A stretch of 64,000 nucleotides of DNA from Riptortus pedestris (Eukaryota; Arthropoda; Insecta; Hemiptera; Alydidae), in NCBI GenBank assembly GCA_019009955.1, contig CM032231.1, positions 113,744,001 through 113,808,000 of the forward strand. Reading direction: 5' to 3'. The position numbers were made by a program, and so were the translations under genes. Below, piece by piece: positions 22,356 through 33,547 of the stretch; positions within the stretch are counted from its first letter, which is position 1, and every line of letters starts with the position of its first letter. Under the pieces are notes generated by a model, which did not search any database, was not told where the DNA came from, and was given only the letters and a program-made list of their open reading frames with translations.

Positions 22356-23390
22356 TCATGCAATGCATAATAACGAATAATATCCAGTTAGTTCAGTCGT
22401 TTTAACGAACTTATTTTTTAGTTTCATATGAGACATTTAAATCACGTGCCTAAACCACAGAAGCATTGCAATGCTGAAATCGTTATAGATTAAATTATAT
22501 ATTTTCTCCAGGAGTAAGGAATAAGTTATAAAAAATAAACTGTAATTTAAGCGAGCCATGAGATGATTAATGACATATCTTAATGTGCAAAATCGTAATA
22601 TACTCATGATTTAGTAAAGGCTGGAAAGATAAATTGCTCCAATAATTCTGTAGATTGGAAGGGTGAAAATTGAAAAATTCAAATATCTCAGATAATATTC
22701 CAGTGCGGGAATCGAACTCGCCACTCGTTATTGATATTGTACTCACTAAATCGTTAACACACAAACACACACACATATAAATAAGGAAAGTGTTCTCCGG
22801 CTTGTCATTCAATAGACATACTAGAGTTCACCTGTTTGTATAGTTAGATAGACATTTAAAAATATTTTATCAAATCGCTTTATCAGTATAACGTCAACTC
22901 AACAACCGCAGATTACACTTAAGGAAAATAATAATAAAATAAGATATTCCAAATAGGATTAGCTTCCTGCTTTGTGTTTTCGACGCAGAGTATCCCTCTA
23001 ACGTGGGAATTTATTTAAATTTTGTGTGCTCCATCCTTTGGATACTACGCACATTTCAATGATTTCATTATAGTATATCATTAGCTTGTAATATCGATCT
23101 ACTGACATCTTCAATTCATGTTTTAGAACACAGTTTCTGCTGAAAGCATGCTCCATTCCTGTTTAAGTGTGATGGAATAATTAAAAAATGTTTTACAGGT
23201 ACTAATGAGGATTTCTTCTACTGTCTCACCAATAATATATTACAGCTCAATAATATATTTTATGCAAATGAATGCACTCTGCTTAGATTAAAAATTTAAA
23301 TAGGCATTACATTTTATACATAAAATCCATCTTTTTTCTTTCATATTTTTAGCCATTGAAAACTAAGGTTGGAAATAAAAAATGAATCGT
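22356..23390. other. Mostly unannotated; possible tRNA-like B box at 22697-22740
   Basis: On the minus strand GTGGCGAGTTCGATTCCCGC resembles a tRNA B-box arm and the SINE heads elsewhere in the window, but no SINE body follows. The rest holds nothing I recognise. Confidence 0.35.
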
Positions 23391-23815
23391 TGTTTGTTAC
23401 CGCTCTAGTGGTGGCAAATTTTGTATTATCATAACCAAACTCAAAATAGAAACATCTTATGTCAAACTAAAGACAGAACAAGTTAACGGCTAAAATCGGA
23501 ACGGTGTAGGGGGGGGTAAAGGGGTAATTTCGAAAAATTGGAATATCTACCTTATATACATGGGATCGAAACATTTTTTAGAACCAATATTATAGTAAAT
23601 TTAATTGCCTTCAAATGTGGTTATATAAATATTTTCTCTAAAATTAATAATACTAGATTTTTTTATTTTCAGCGTACGCTAAACCCCCACTCTACGCGTA
23701 CTGTTATGGAATTTTTTATTCAAAGCATAAATACCGAATATTGTTTTCGAGGGGCTTTTATTATGAGAGATACGAATAAATACATAATATGGTGCCGTCT
23801 TCAATAGATATTTTA
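23391..23815 (+). mobile_element. HINE-like element, subfamily B, central fragment
   Basis: Block B (tgttaccgctctagtggtgg), G-rich tract, and B-type region (aatattgttttcgaggggct). Both termini are missing. Confidence 0.7.
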
Positions 23816-24226
23816 CGTATTTGCCTCCATGATGTTTAGGCATTAATTTTATTATTAATTAACACCAATAATAATATTTAATTGCATTTGTAAATACATC
23901 GCTAATGAATATTTCTATTAGGAAATGTTATAATTGTATATTGAACTTTATGCTATTCTCGCAGGTTTATTTAAAAAAAAGAAGTCAGAAAATAATATCC
24001 TGAATTATTATTACAGATAAATCTAGATTTATGTTTTTTTGTAATAGACTATAATCCTACAATAAATATTTGTATGAATTATATACACACATTTTATAAC
24101 CTCAGTCATAAGCTACTTATTTCATTAATTTCAATGAAAAATATTTTTATTAAAAACATGCTAGTAAGAATATTATATATAATTGTTACTAAATAAAAAT
24201 CTGTTTGTATCTCATTTTGGTATTAA

Positions 24227-25292
24227 CCCTCGGTCGGAAGAATATTCCGCCATCGGGCGCGTGTATCTCACAGATCATCCTCAACCGTTTTTACGAAAAT
24301 ACAGTTTTTTAATATATATTTTGCACTAAAATGTTTAGAGTGTGATTAGAAACCATAAAAGATGAAGTATTTGTTTGAAAGAAGAAAATAATTTTTAAAA
24401 TTGACAAGTATTATAATATAAAGAAACGGTGGACGATAATTTTTAAAATATAATTAAAAACCACAAATATCAAAAGGAATTGTTTAAATGCACATGCCTT
24501 AATTATACTTACTTCATTTCAGTTTGTGAATAATATAAAAAAATTATCTAAATATAACTTCGATCAAAAATAAGTAGCACGAAATCACTTTTAGATAAGA
24601 CTTAATGAAAATCATCAAAACAATTTTAAAAATACCAGTTTAATTGTTATTTCTTTTGCAGAGCTGCATTACAATTAGGACAAAGCATGGAACTATGTTG
24701 TTAACAAATTTTGTTTTTGCAAATCTCACAACAGTAATTAGTACACTTACATTTATTTTCAGTTTTGCTTGGTTCACATCATTTTCTTTTGTTCGTTGTA
24801 GGGGAGGGCCTTTTTTTATGCTGGTCTGTACTTGAGTTCAATGTATGGTCCAATGAGCTAGTGTACTCTTATGAGTCTCTGTAGTCTTAAAGTTTCGTCC
24901 TTAGTTCGGTAGGTAAATGTCTACTATTGTCACTGCCTCGTGCAATATATCTTTGTACAAGTTCTTTTGAAAGCTCATGTTTGAGCAAAATAATAGAATA
25001 ATAGGTTTATATGATTCCATTTAATAAAGAGAAACTTAATTCATGTACATATTTATGAAATACAGATTTCAAAAAAACTTACGAGATCGGGCGCGTGGTA
25101 TCTAGGAAATAAAATTTAATGACAGGTGAAACTCACGACTCCGTTAAACACAGTGACTCAACATACCTTAAGGGGGAGTTCTCTAAAACACATAACTCGA
25201 AGCACTGCAACACCACTCTATGCTAGGAGGTGTGGCAAATATTTTTCTAGAAACTGTGTACTTATCTGAGAGATAACGCGCCCGACGGAGGG
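24227..25292 (-). mobile_element. piggyBac-family transposon, internally deleted
   Basis: TTAA flanks both ends (24223-24226, 25293-25296). The left terminus is CCCTCGGTCGG with CATCGGGCGCGTGTATCTCA just inside; the right is GAGATAACGCGCCCGACGGA followed by GGG, an inverted match. TTAA targets with CCC...GGG ends are diagnostic for piggyBac. The interior retains only the transposase C-terminus on the minus strand, so the 1.07-kb copy is non-autonomous. Confidence 0.85.
24648..24990 (-). pseudogene. piggyBac transposase C-terminal remnant with Cys-rich domain
   Basis: The minus strand reads HELSKELVQRYIARGSDN, several stops, then KCKCTNYCCEICKNKIC, a stop, QHSSMLCPNCNAALQKK and the terminal stop. 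The spaced CxxC pairs with H before the last pair match the C-terminal cross-brace zinc finger of piggyBac transposases, which contacts the terminal repeats. The DDD catalytic core is gone and the remnant has at least three in-frame stops. Confidence 0.75.
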
Positions 25293-25643
25293 TTAAACAT
25301 TTGGAGCTGCCAGTTCGGCGCTGACTTTATTATTCCCTTTGTCAAGTCTTCTGTTTCTATAATACGATACCTTCTTAAATTTCACGTTTTTTGTGGTATT
25401 AGTTTTTTGTAATGTATTGGGAGTTATTGTTTCTTATTATTGGCAACACACTGGTCAATGCGAAGCCCAAATATATAATAATCCAATTCTCATTATCTAC
25501 ATATAAACATGTACAGAATTACACATTATCAGAAGCCCATAAGATGTGACTAGGTAGTAAATTAGTTCATTACGGTCTTTATAGTAATTTTCAAATTATT
25601 TCCTTTTATATTTAATTACAACGCTAAGATTTATTTAATTTAA

Positions 25644-26570
25644 CCTTTAACCGACAAGTCTGTGTCATACGTGACACCTATGCCGTAATTTGTACACGCA
25701 TGAGCTTGTAACAAACAGGACAAGACTGGTGTGCTTAATACCCTCCTATTCAAATGTCAAGGTTATTGCACGATCTGGCCTCCACCATTTTTCGTACTTT
25801 TTTGGAGTGTTTGTGCTGGTAGGTGTCGTATTTGACACAGCCTTGTTGTTTAACTTCCCTTTAGAAAGTTTTCTATGACTCTGAGTTACCTACTTATCAC
25901 TGAAGATGATATAAGAAATGAACTTTAAAGACAAGTGGAAGAAAGTGTAAGTGATTTATAAATAATAAAAAAAAATAGAAGAGGAATAGAAAAATAGAAT
26001 ACCCGTCTTTGCTGTAAATGCCAAAGAAGTATTTACGGTATTTGTATACTATCTTTGCCCTGAATGTTTTTCCAATAACGAATCGTCAAATAAATAGTTA
26101 CATGGTTTTTTTTTTGCATTATTTTCCTTATAAATGAGTGTCCTTTGATTTTTTTTTGTACTGTGTAGTTAATATTTGTATATAACTTTTTATCCTTAGG
26201 TATATTTTTGTATAATAATAATATGCGCCTAATATATGCTTCTTTGCTTATTTATTTCGTAAGTAAAGGTATTACATAGTATGTTATTATATAATAAATA
26301 TTACATAATATGTTATTATACTATAAATATATTTTTGGCATATATTTATTTAATATTTCATTTTAAGCTCTCATTGGTGACGAGGAGGGGGGGGGGGTAC
26401 TCACAAGCACACGCACACACTATTCTTCTTAATTTTTCTAAATGTTATTTTAAAACAAGAAGAGTGATTCTGAGCAGAATAAAATGGAAAATACGCATAT
26501 GGCAGGTAAGTGTCCTACATAACACCTACTTGTCAAAGTTGTCCTCGGTCACAGCCTTGTCGTTCGAAGG
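25644..26570. mobile_element. Second piggyBac-like non-autonomous element
   Basis: TTAA at 25640-25643 and 26571-26574 flank CCTTTAACCGACAAGTCTGT on the left and ACAGCCTTGTCGTTCGAAGG on the right, which are inverted with a few mismatches. About 930 bp, no transposase recognised. The termini differ from those of the neighbouring 24.2-kb element, so it is another subfamily. Confidence 0.75.
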
Positions 26571-26574
26571 TTAA

Positions 26575-27156
26575 TAAAAATGTATACACTTGCGATTCAC
26601 CCAAATGTTTAAAAAAAATATTTTAATTACAGCTATTTGTTTTATGATTAAGAAAATGCTCGAAACTCTAAGATATTAAAGATTTATTTCTTTTTTGGTT
26701 TAAAATTCCAGCGGAACAATATTGAATCAATAATGAATAAATCTGTATGGTACATCAAGGAAACATTTATTATACCTAATCCTGGAAAGAGGAATCATTC
26801 GGCCAAAACTCGAAGAAAAAAAAGGTAAAGTAAAAGAAACATAGTACCGTGGTCGGCTGAAAGACAGTGGTCGAGACGACAGAGCCCTCTGTCAGGAAAT
26901 TCGAGCCCGTTTAATAGTTTTTCATTGAGAAATGGAGCGTGGGCTGTTAGTTCCGTCATTGAAGGCTGCGTGCCAGCGTAGCTACGTGACACCAGTCAAT
27001 GGACGTGATTGCCCATTCAATCAAATCATATCTGCAACTTTTGAGAATCATCCCTCTTTGAGGAGGAATAACTCAATCAATGTTTAATGCAGTAAGTGCG
27101 AGTATACTCGCAACGAGACTTAACATCGGATTGTCTGTCACGGAACTAAACGGATG
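26575..27156. other. Unannotated stretch
   Basis: Less AT-rich at 26840-27000. A 65-codon minus-strand frame there matches no family I recognise. No repeat shared with the window. Confidence 0.35.
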
Positions 27157-27160
27157 AAGC

Positions 27161-27837
27161 CCGTCACGCAGGGGCTGCGTAAACTAAGCAGATTCCCGCC
27201 TGCGTCTGCTGGTATAACAAACCTGATCTCATCTCACTACATATTCTCTATTTCTATGAAATCAAATCGGTCACGCAGGGGCTGCGTAAACTAAGCAGAT
27301 TCCCGCCTGCGTCTGCTGGTATAACAAACCTGATCTCATCTCACTACATATTCTCTATTTCTATGAAATCAAATCGGTCACGCAGGGGCTGCGTAAACTA
27401 AGCAGATTCCCGCCTGCGTCTGCTGGTATAACAAACCTGATCTCATCTCACTACATATTCTCTATTTCTATGAAGTCAAATCGGTCACGCAGGGGCTGCG
27501 TAAACTAAGCAGATTCCCGCCTGCGTCTGCTGGTATAACAAACCTGATCTCATCTCACTACATATTCTCTATTTCTATGAAATCAAATCGGTCACGCAGG
27601 GGCTGCGTAAACTAAGCAGATTCCCGCCTGCGTCTGCTGGTATAACAAACCTGATCTCATCTCACTACATATTCTCTATTTCTATGAAATCAAATCGGTC
27701 ACGCAGGGGCTGCGCAAACTAAGCAGATTCCCGCCTGCGTCTGCTGGTATAACAAACCTGATCTCATCTCAATACATATTCTCTATTTCTATGAAATCAA
27801 ATCGGTCACGCAGGGGCTGCGTAAACTAAAGAGGTTG
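27161..27837 (-). repeat. Tandem array of HINE 3' ends, 107-bp period
   Basis: TCACGCAGGGGCTGCGTAAA begins at 27164, 27271, 27378, 27485, 27592, 27699 and 27806, exactly 107 bp apart. Each unit carries hairpin, subterminal repeat (CTAAGCAGATTCCC) and a C-type 3' segment (ctggtataacaaacctgatc). Units are almost identical, with single changes such as gaagtc, tgcgcaaac and caatacat. The last unit runs into a B-type HINE body. Confidence 0.95.
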
Positions 27838-28160
27838 CCCATGGGAAGGTTTACAACATATAAATCTACACACTACTAACGCCACCATGAATGTTAAGGG
27901 ACTAAGTACAAACGGTAATAAGAAATCATTTAGTGGATATACAAGTTAACGGAAAGCGTTTGAATTTTAAACTACAGGGCAGCCAACTTTCCAGCGCTGA
28001 ATACATAGAGTTATTCTAAACTGGAAAGATGTACAACTAATAATATATCTGAATATAATATTACTATAATTTTATTGAAGATTACTTATTATAGCAAGTG
28101 GAGTAATTTGAAATGAATCAGAACAATTTCTATTTCAATCACTCAGATTTTAGTAATCCA
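27838..28160 (-). mobile_element. HINE-like element, subfamily B, 3' half carrying the tandem array
   Basis: Follows the seventh 3' end. The B-type region (tatctgaatataatattact, agtaatccaagaacaaaaga) leads to a polypurine tract where the copy stops. Block A and the 5' end are absent. Confidence 0.75.
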
Positions 28161-28247
28161 AGAACAAAAGAAGGCGGGGGAGGGAGGGAGGGGGGAGGGA
28201 GGGAGAGAGGGGGAAAGGGAGAGGGAGGGGGAGGGCGAGAGGGAGGG
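28161..28247. repeat. G/A-rich low-complexity tract
   Basis: Polypurine GGGA/GAGA sequence grown from the G-rich tract of the HINE. Confidence 0.9.
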
Positions 28248-28900
28248 GCCACATCCTGAATTACATGGTGTGTTTTTGTTAATTTGAGTCGAAAAATAAT
28301 TTACATAATCTCAATTCTTACAATCCAGTTCTCTTTTTATCATGGAAAAGTTCCGCTTTCTCACATAGCCGCACTCCTGTCAAAAAGAATGTTTACAAAA
28401 CTAGAAATGTTTGCTGTGGGGAGAAAACTCTATCCTAGTCCGTAAATGGAATGTCAAATACATATATTCTGTGTCAGATACATATATGAGATTGAAAATC
28501 TTTAGTTGAGTAGGCCTTGAAAGGGACGAGGCCTGTCACACAGCTTTAGTGGCAGTTCAACAAGTAAGCCTGCCGCATTTCGTGGTCTATTGCATTAAAA
28601 GTCCGCCACGCAGGGGCTGCGTAAACTAAGCAGATTTCCCACGTGAAGGTTTACAATAGATAAATATACATACAGGTAACACTACCGTGAATGCTCAGTA
28701 AATGTACAATACAAGGCTGAATTGTAAACAAACAGGCAAGCCAGCCTCGTAGTGCTGCATATATTAAATTAATGGAATATATTTGAATATAACATATTAA
28801 TTTTATTGAAAAAAATTTACTAATGCTAGTGGTGTAATTTGTAATGAATCAGAATCAATTTTATCTCAGTCACTCAAATTTTAGTAATCCAAAAACAAAA
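28248..28900. repeat. Duplicated segment (copy 1 of 2)
   Basis: Matches 36443-37095 in the same orientation with about a dozen substitutions over ~650 bp. It includes ~345 bp of non-HINE sequence (GCCACATCCTGAATTACATG onward) plus a HINE 3' half. Both copies adjoin GA-rich tracts. Confidence 0.85.
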
Positions 28901-28905
28901 GAAGG
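28597..28905 (-). mobile_element. HINE-like element, subfamily B, 3' half
   Basis: AAAAGTCCGCCACGCAGGGG, then the subterminal repeat CTAAGCAGATTTCCCACGTG, then the B-type region up to the polypurine tract. Confidence 0.85.
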
Positions 28906-28973
28906 GGGGGGAGGGGGGAGGGGGAGAGGGAGAGGGAGGGGGAGGGCGAGAGGGAGAGGCGGAGAGAGAGAGG

Positions 28974-29012
<39 letters not shown>

Positions 29013-29016
29013 AGAG

Positions 29017-29091
<75 letters not shown>
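28906..29091. repeat. (GA)n and G-rich microsatellite
   Basis: Begins as the HINE G-run and becomes nearly pure AG. The long Arg-Glu and Ser-Leu reading frames over it are repeat artefacts. Confidence 0.95.
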
Positions 29092-29092
<1 letters not shown>

Positions 29093-29727
29093 AGGTAGAA
29101 TTAGGGTAAATGCAGTGGAGAAATTGGTAGCCAATAAGTAATCAGGTTGAGGCATCATTAATATATCTCCATGAGACGACAAGTCGAGCAGATCGGCTTT
29201 CGACGTCCGTTCCTAACCTCGTCTAATTTGAATTATTTGTTAGCTGCAGAGGTTCCGGGAATCAAATCCTCCAGAGGCAAACATTGGGGCGAGGCTGTCA
29301 AAAGGGATGATTGTAAGTAGGTCATCCTACTCTACAAACCCAATCTAATTCCTCTTCTATTTAGTTTGCTCCCAGAACAAACCGTTTTGCTAATTTCATC
29401 AAACAACTTTCCCCGGTAAGCCCCGGCAAGAACCCCTCGTCGGGTCGAGTCAATATTGGTTTTACTGCAACCCCTCCAGCTATATTTATAGGTAGGACGT
29501 ATCTTCTCAGTGATTTATGATTTTTCATTGAAAACAGTATCAGATCAGGCTTTAACAATTTTTTTTTCTAATCAATATTTTTTTTCATTTAGCATTAATT
29601 AATTTCCCACTAACTCCCTACTCGTTCTATTGGAAATCTAAATTACGTTCAGTTATTAATGGATAATTACCGCATTTTATTTAAGTATTATTCTTATTCT
29701 GGATCCATTATTATTTATATATTATTC
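29092..29727. other. Unannotated stretch
   Basis: A relatively GC-rich patch at 29180-29480 with no recognised gene. It was checked on both strands for RT or transposase motifs and none was seen. Confidence 0.35.
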
Positions 29728-30102
29728 ATATTTTATGGCAAGGGACTCCAATAAAATTTTTTTTTCGATGCAAACTTTATTGGAACTGTATTTTTTTTTT
29801 TTTTTTTTTTTTTTGAAAATCCCTTTTCAAAACAAATATACTACCTCCTCTTTGTGGACAGTCTCACCGAATGTAAAAGGAAAACGAGCACTTCAGAAAT
29901 GTAAGAAGCAATTAGATTTAATAAATATGTCATAGATGTAGGCACCTACTAATACAATATATAGCAAAAGAATTATTGTTTTGTTTGAAAAGGGATAGCC
30001 CCTGAAGAGGTGACAAGTAAGCCACGAATCATGTAGGGCAGTTTCAATAAAGGTTGCGCCGAAAAGAAAAGGTTTTTTTGAAGGTCCTTGCCATAAAATA
30101 TG
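29728..30102. mobile_element. MITE with ~60-bp inverted repeats
   Basis: Left CATATTTTATGGCAAGGGAC, then ctttattggaactg, is inverted at the right end as cagtttcaataaaggttgcg and ggtccttgccataaaatatg. About 375 bp with a poly-T near the left arm. No transposase; superfamily uncertain, Tc1/mariner possible. Confidence 0.65.
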
Positions 30103-30267
30103 AAGAATATATATTTAATTATTATTAAACAACAGTAACTAAATATGCCCGTTCATATTTTATTATCCATTCTTTAAAATAGCAAACTCAAAAAAAAGGA
30201 AAGAATATTCATTTTTGTGATGGCCTTACAAACATTGTAAATTGTTTGTTAAAAAAATACAAACATT

Positions 30268-30460
30268 GTATCCCCTAAAGGGAAATCAACTTTTGAGGTT
30301 GTACTAACGGCGCGATTTTCAAAACTTTGTGAGTATCATGCAAATACGTTATGATGACGTCATCAATTACTATTTTTAGTTCTTTACTGGAAAATTTTTA
30401 TTTTAATTATATCACACTAGATATTTAAGTTGCATTCAACACTAATATACCCGTATTACT
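30268..30460 (+). mobile_element. HINE fragment, 5' end fused to B-type 3' region
   Basis: ATCCCCTAAAGGGAAATCAA and cttttgaggttgtactaacg, then directly the 3'-region sequence atcatgcaaatacgttatga. Block A to block B is deleted. Confidence 0.6.
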
Positions 30461-30462
30461 AT

Positions 30463-30690
30463 CTGTCACGCGGCTTCGCCAGGGAATTCATTTGTGGCTG
30501 AATGATGATGGAATTTTTTTCGCACGGCTCAACATTTTGACATTTCCCCGTCCCCGTGTTTAGGGTTTAAACTCCACGTTGCTGTGGATTTGTTAACAGT
30601 AAAATTATTTGTTATGAAAGGCTTCACTGTCACATATTTTTTTATATATCCCATCTCCTGTTCATGTAGTTTTTATTTTTTTTTTTATAA
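30463..30690 (-). mobile_element. Helitron 3' end fragment
   Basis: CACGCGGCTTCGCCAGGGAA TTCATTTGTGGCTGAATGAT matches the Helitron 3' ends at 49.9, 52.2 and 55.3 kb. The CTAG itself is mutated. A related piece (aacatagatttgaattatta...ggtgaggtacc) lies at 31265-31370, so an insertion separates them. Confidence 0.6.
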
Positions 30691-31264
30691 TGTAATGGAC
30701 CATTTAATTCATAATCATAGAATGTATTCTGTCTCCCAAATCATGCATGATTAAAAATTATTTTTCCCTTGATGAGGTACAATATTAGCGGAGCAGAGTT
30801 AATAAATACAAAAAATAGCTGGGTGTACTTCCCCGGCGTTCATCCTATTAATTTATATATTTATAATAATGAAAGAAATTCACATTCCTAAGAATAACCT
30901 CCCCTAGACAGTAGTATAAGTATCAAGTAACATGTAAATATAGACCAATATGAGGTCGCCAAGGGAAGCGGCAGAACTGATAGGACAAAGGAAGTTTACC
31001 CACACCTCCCTAGGCTCAGTGGTGCCAACCTAACACTCAAATAGGGTATCGATCCTGTAATACATTAAATTATATTAACAAATCTGAATAAATTATTTTT
31101 ACAATACTAAAACTGTTTGTTCAAATAACTTTCAAGATTTAATTAAATGGAGTATTAAATATACTTAAAGGCAAACTGGTGTTTCTCGTGAATTAATGTT
31201 TGGGAGATGAGAAGGGGGGGGGGTACAGGACACTTTACTTGCAATCTGTTACTGCCTTTAAAAA
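30691..31264. other. Unannotated sequence separating two Helitron pieces
   Basis: No termini of an inserted element could be defined. No gene recognised. Confidence 0.35.
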
Positions 31265-31370
31265 ATAACATAGATTTGAATTATTAAGGATAAAATATTA
31301 ACATAGATTTGAATTAATTTATCCAGGTGAGGTACCATATAATTCATATTAGAATGAATTGTTGAACACA
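31265..31370 (-). mobile_element. Helitron internal fragment
   Basis: The repeated atagatttgaattattaagg and ccaggtgaggtaccat blocks match 50.1 and 52.4 kb. Confidence 0.6.
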
Positions 31371-31379
31371 TCAATTTTA

Positions 31380-31426
31380 AAAAAAAATACAATATATCTC
31401 CGTTATTATGAGTAGGATCAGAATAT
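31380..31426 (+). mobile_element. HINE-like element, subfamily C, left part
   Basis: tatctccgttattatgagta (block B downstream). It is interrupted at aatat by the solo LTR and resumes at 31949 with attatagagccaatctgaac. Confidence 0.6.
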
Positions 31427-31948
31427 TGTTACGTTTTATTACCAAAACCAGTAATAAACGTTTTTAATAAGAGTTCTTTTGGATTGCAAAATTAAATACT
31501 CGCAAGTTTCACAGTTTTTATCACTGCACAATTTATTTCACAATGTACAATACACTTGGTAATTATTCTTAATTACTACTCACAGTATACACTGATAGCG
31601 TCACTTTTCTTCAGATTACACAGTCCAACAATTCACTCACGGTCACTGAAATTCACAAGACGCCGCTGCACTGTCCTTTACTTCGCGGCACTGCACTGTC
31701 CTTTGCTTCGCGGTACTGCACTGTCCTTTGCTTCGCGGCACTGCACTGTCTTAAACACGGCACTAAACTGTTACTTACAGTTAGTAGATATAGATCGTCG
31801 GCATACATCAAAGGGGAACTGTCTGGACCATTCGACGCGGGTCTAGTAGGTCTAGACCCTCTGTCGGCTTCCTTGATCTATCTCGCACTTCCCAAATACG
31901 CGACTCTCTCTCTCTGAAGGATTATTCATGTATTTAATTTTCGCAACA
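31427..31948. mobile_element. Probable solo LTR with internal minisatellite
   Basis: The insert starts TGTTACGTTTTATTACC and ends TTTTCGCAACA, so it has TG...CA ends. ATAT lies on both sides (31423-31426, 31949-31952) as a 4-bp duplication. The flanking HINE aligns across the insert. Inside, about three copies of a ~27-bp unit (CACTGTCCTTTGCTTCGCGG) lie at about 31665-31752. No internal gag/pol is present. The open frame here is not a gene. Confidence 0.6.
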
Positions 31949-32171
31949 ATATTATAGAGCCAATCTGAACTATTTTATTCTATTACAAGTTAAACAAGTG
32001 ACGTTCTAGAATTGTTCTATGCGTTTTTTCGTAACTCAAATATTAACCGAGTTATTCGTACCTTCAGCCGTCAGTAACCCCCCACCCCTCCTTCTACTCA
32101 TCAATTTTACATATAAATAGAGACTATGTGATGGGATGAGGTCTGATGTGTGCTACACCATCACCTGGGAA

Positions 32172-32175
<4 letters not shown>
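31949..32175 (+). mobile_element. HINE-like element, subfamily C, right part
   Basis: Contains aactcaaatattaaccgagt, accttcagccgtcagtaacc and tgctacaccatcacctggga, then a (TA)n tract. The 3' end proper is missing here. Confidence 0.6.
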
Positions 32176-32228
<53 letters not shown>

Positions 32229-32343
32229 TAGTGGACCCGACAGGCTTTTAAACAAACTATGAAATGAAAAACAAATAATTTCATTATTCTTTATTTTGAA
32301 ATAACATCAATTTTTCTAAAAAGAATTCGTCATAATCAATAAT

Positions 32344-32857
32344 AGGTAAGAAAAAACGCCTCGTTCCTTCACTATTCTAAGGATAGTGAAAGAAAGAGGC
32401 GTTTTTTCTTACCTGAGAAAATTCCTTCACCATCCAGCACCTTAAAAATGGATATAGAAGCTTGCCAAGCTATGTCTGGGGTTCAACGTTGGCACAACGT
32501 AAGCCGTAAGAATGTTGATGCAGTAAATAGGTATATGAACGATAGTGAATTAAAGAAATTATTCTTCAAATTGTACTTGAAACATGGATTAGCATGTAAG
32601 AATATATTTTTCAATCAGAGCTGTAAGAGACTAAAAATATTTCCTTTTTAAATTATTAATAAATTTAAGAATCTTAGGGTTCCCAGTGGCCTAGTTGATG
32701 ATTTTTGTAAATTGTATTTAAGATCTGAAATCAAAAAATGGTTCAGTATCCGGGACAGCCTTAAAAAAAAAAAGAAAAAAAAAAAAGAATAGTGAAGGAA
32801 CGAGGCGTTTTTTCTTACCTGAGATAATTCCTTCACCATCCAGCACCTTAAAAATGG
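32344..32857. mobile_element. Unclassified insertion with 12-bp target duplication
   Basis: ATAATCAATAAT flanks it at 32332-32343 and 32858-32869. The first ~60 bp form a palindrome (AAAAAACGCCTCGTTCCTTC paired with its complement). A ~70-bp segment (GAGGCGTTTTTTCTTACCTG onward, ending cagcaccttaaaaatgg) occurs twice in direct orientation, at about 32392-32451 and 32797-32857. No recognised protein. A target duplication this long fits a retroposed insertion; the palindrome suggests a 5' inversion. Confidence 0.6.
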
Positions 32858-32939
32858 ATAATCAATAATGTTCATATTGGAAAGAAGTGTTGAGGATATC
32901 ATTATTTCTACGCAAATTTCTTGCTTCACACATTGTTAT

Positions 32940-33485
32940 ACGAAAAAATGTTTAAAACAAAAGCTACTTTTAATAACACAAAAAAAAACAACTTTTGTTA
33001 TGTGCACGTTTGCCTAAAAAAAAAATAGAAATGAAATCTCGTATTTATTATTCATGCCTTGTAACCTCCATTCCCGTTCGAACCTAAAAAAAAATAATAA
33101 AGCTTATAATCATGGAAGAATTAATGCTAATTCGGTTCAATCGTTAGTGCCCAATAAAATTGTTGGCTCCCACTTTAATTTTTTAGTGTATATCTCGTTT
33201 ATAGTTTGTTATATGACAAAAGTGAATATAACAAAAATTACTCTAAATAACAAAATAAACAGCTTTTACCCTGTGCATATTTGCCGAAAACCCAATAGGA
33301 AACGATATATTGCTATTTTTAATTTTAGAACTCCCTTACAACCTCCACTCCTGCTCCATCTGCCGGGCTGATTTATGACGCTAAACCATCCAGGGCGTCG
33401 CCCAAACGCATACAAAAAAATTCATTCAAATCGGTCCAGCCGTTTAGGAGTTTAGTGACATACACACGTACAGTAGAATTATATA
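32940..33485 (-). mobile_element. Helitron 5' part and monomers
   Basis: Two internal monomers (acaactttt...tgtgcacgtttgcc and tgtgcatatttgccgaaaac) are followed by the outer segment cggtccagccgtttaggagt, then a (TA)n tract at 33490-33545. The CTAG near 32232 (acactagtggacccgacagg) may be its 3' end, which would place the 32.3-kb insertion inside it. Confidence 0.55.
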
Positions 33486-33487
33486 TG

Positions 33488-33546
<59 letters not shown>

Positions 33547-33547
<1 letters not shown>

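Noticed and set aside
22697..22740. tRNA gene on the minus strand
   Set aside because: Only a B-box-like arm is present. No acceptor stem, D-arm or anticodon stem could be paired.
27161..27837. CRISPR-like regular repeat array
   Set aside because: The 107-bp units are contiguous with no variable spacers, and each unit is a transposon 3' end in eukaryotic DNA.
28844..29182. Long Arg-Glu and Ser-Leu reading frames over the GA tracts here and at 36045-36338
   Set aside because: They are direct translations of (GA)n; no start context, no non-repeat portion, frame open on both strands.
32448..32651. 67-codon frame (MDIEACQAMSGVQRWHNVSR) as a gene in the 32.3-kb insertion
   Set aside because: No domain recognised, low-complexity C-terminus, and the start lies inside the repeated terminal segment.
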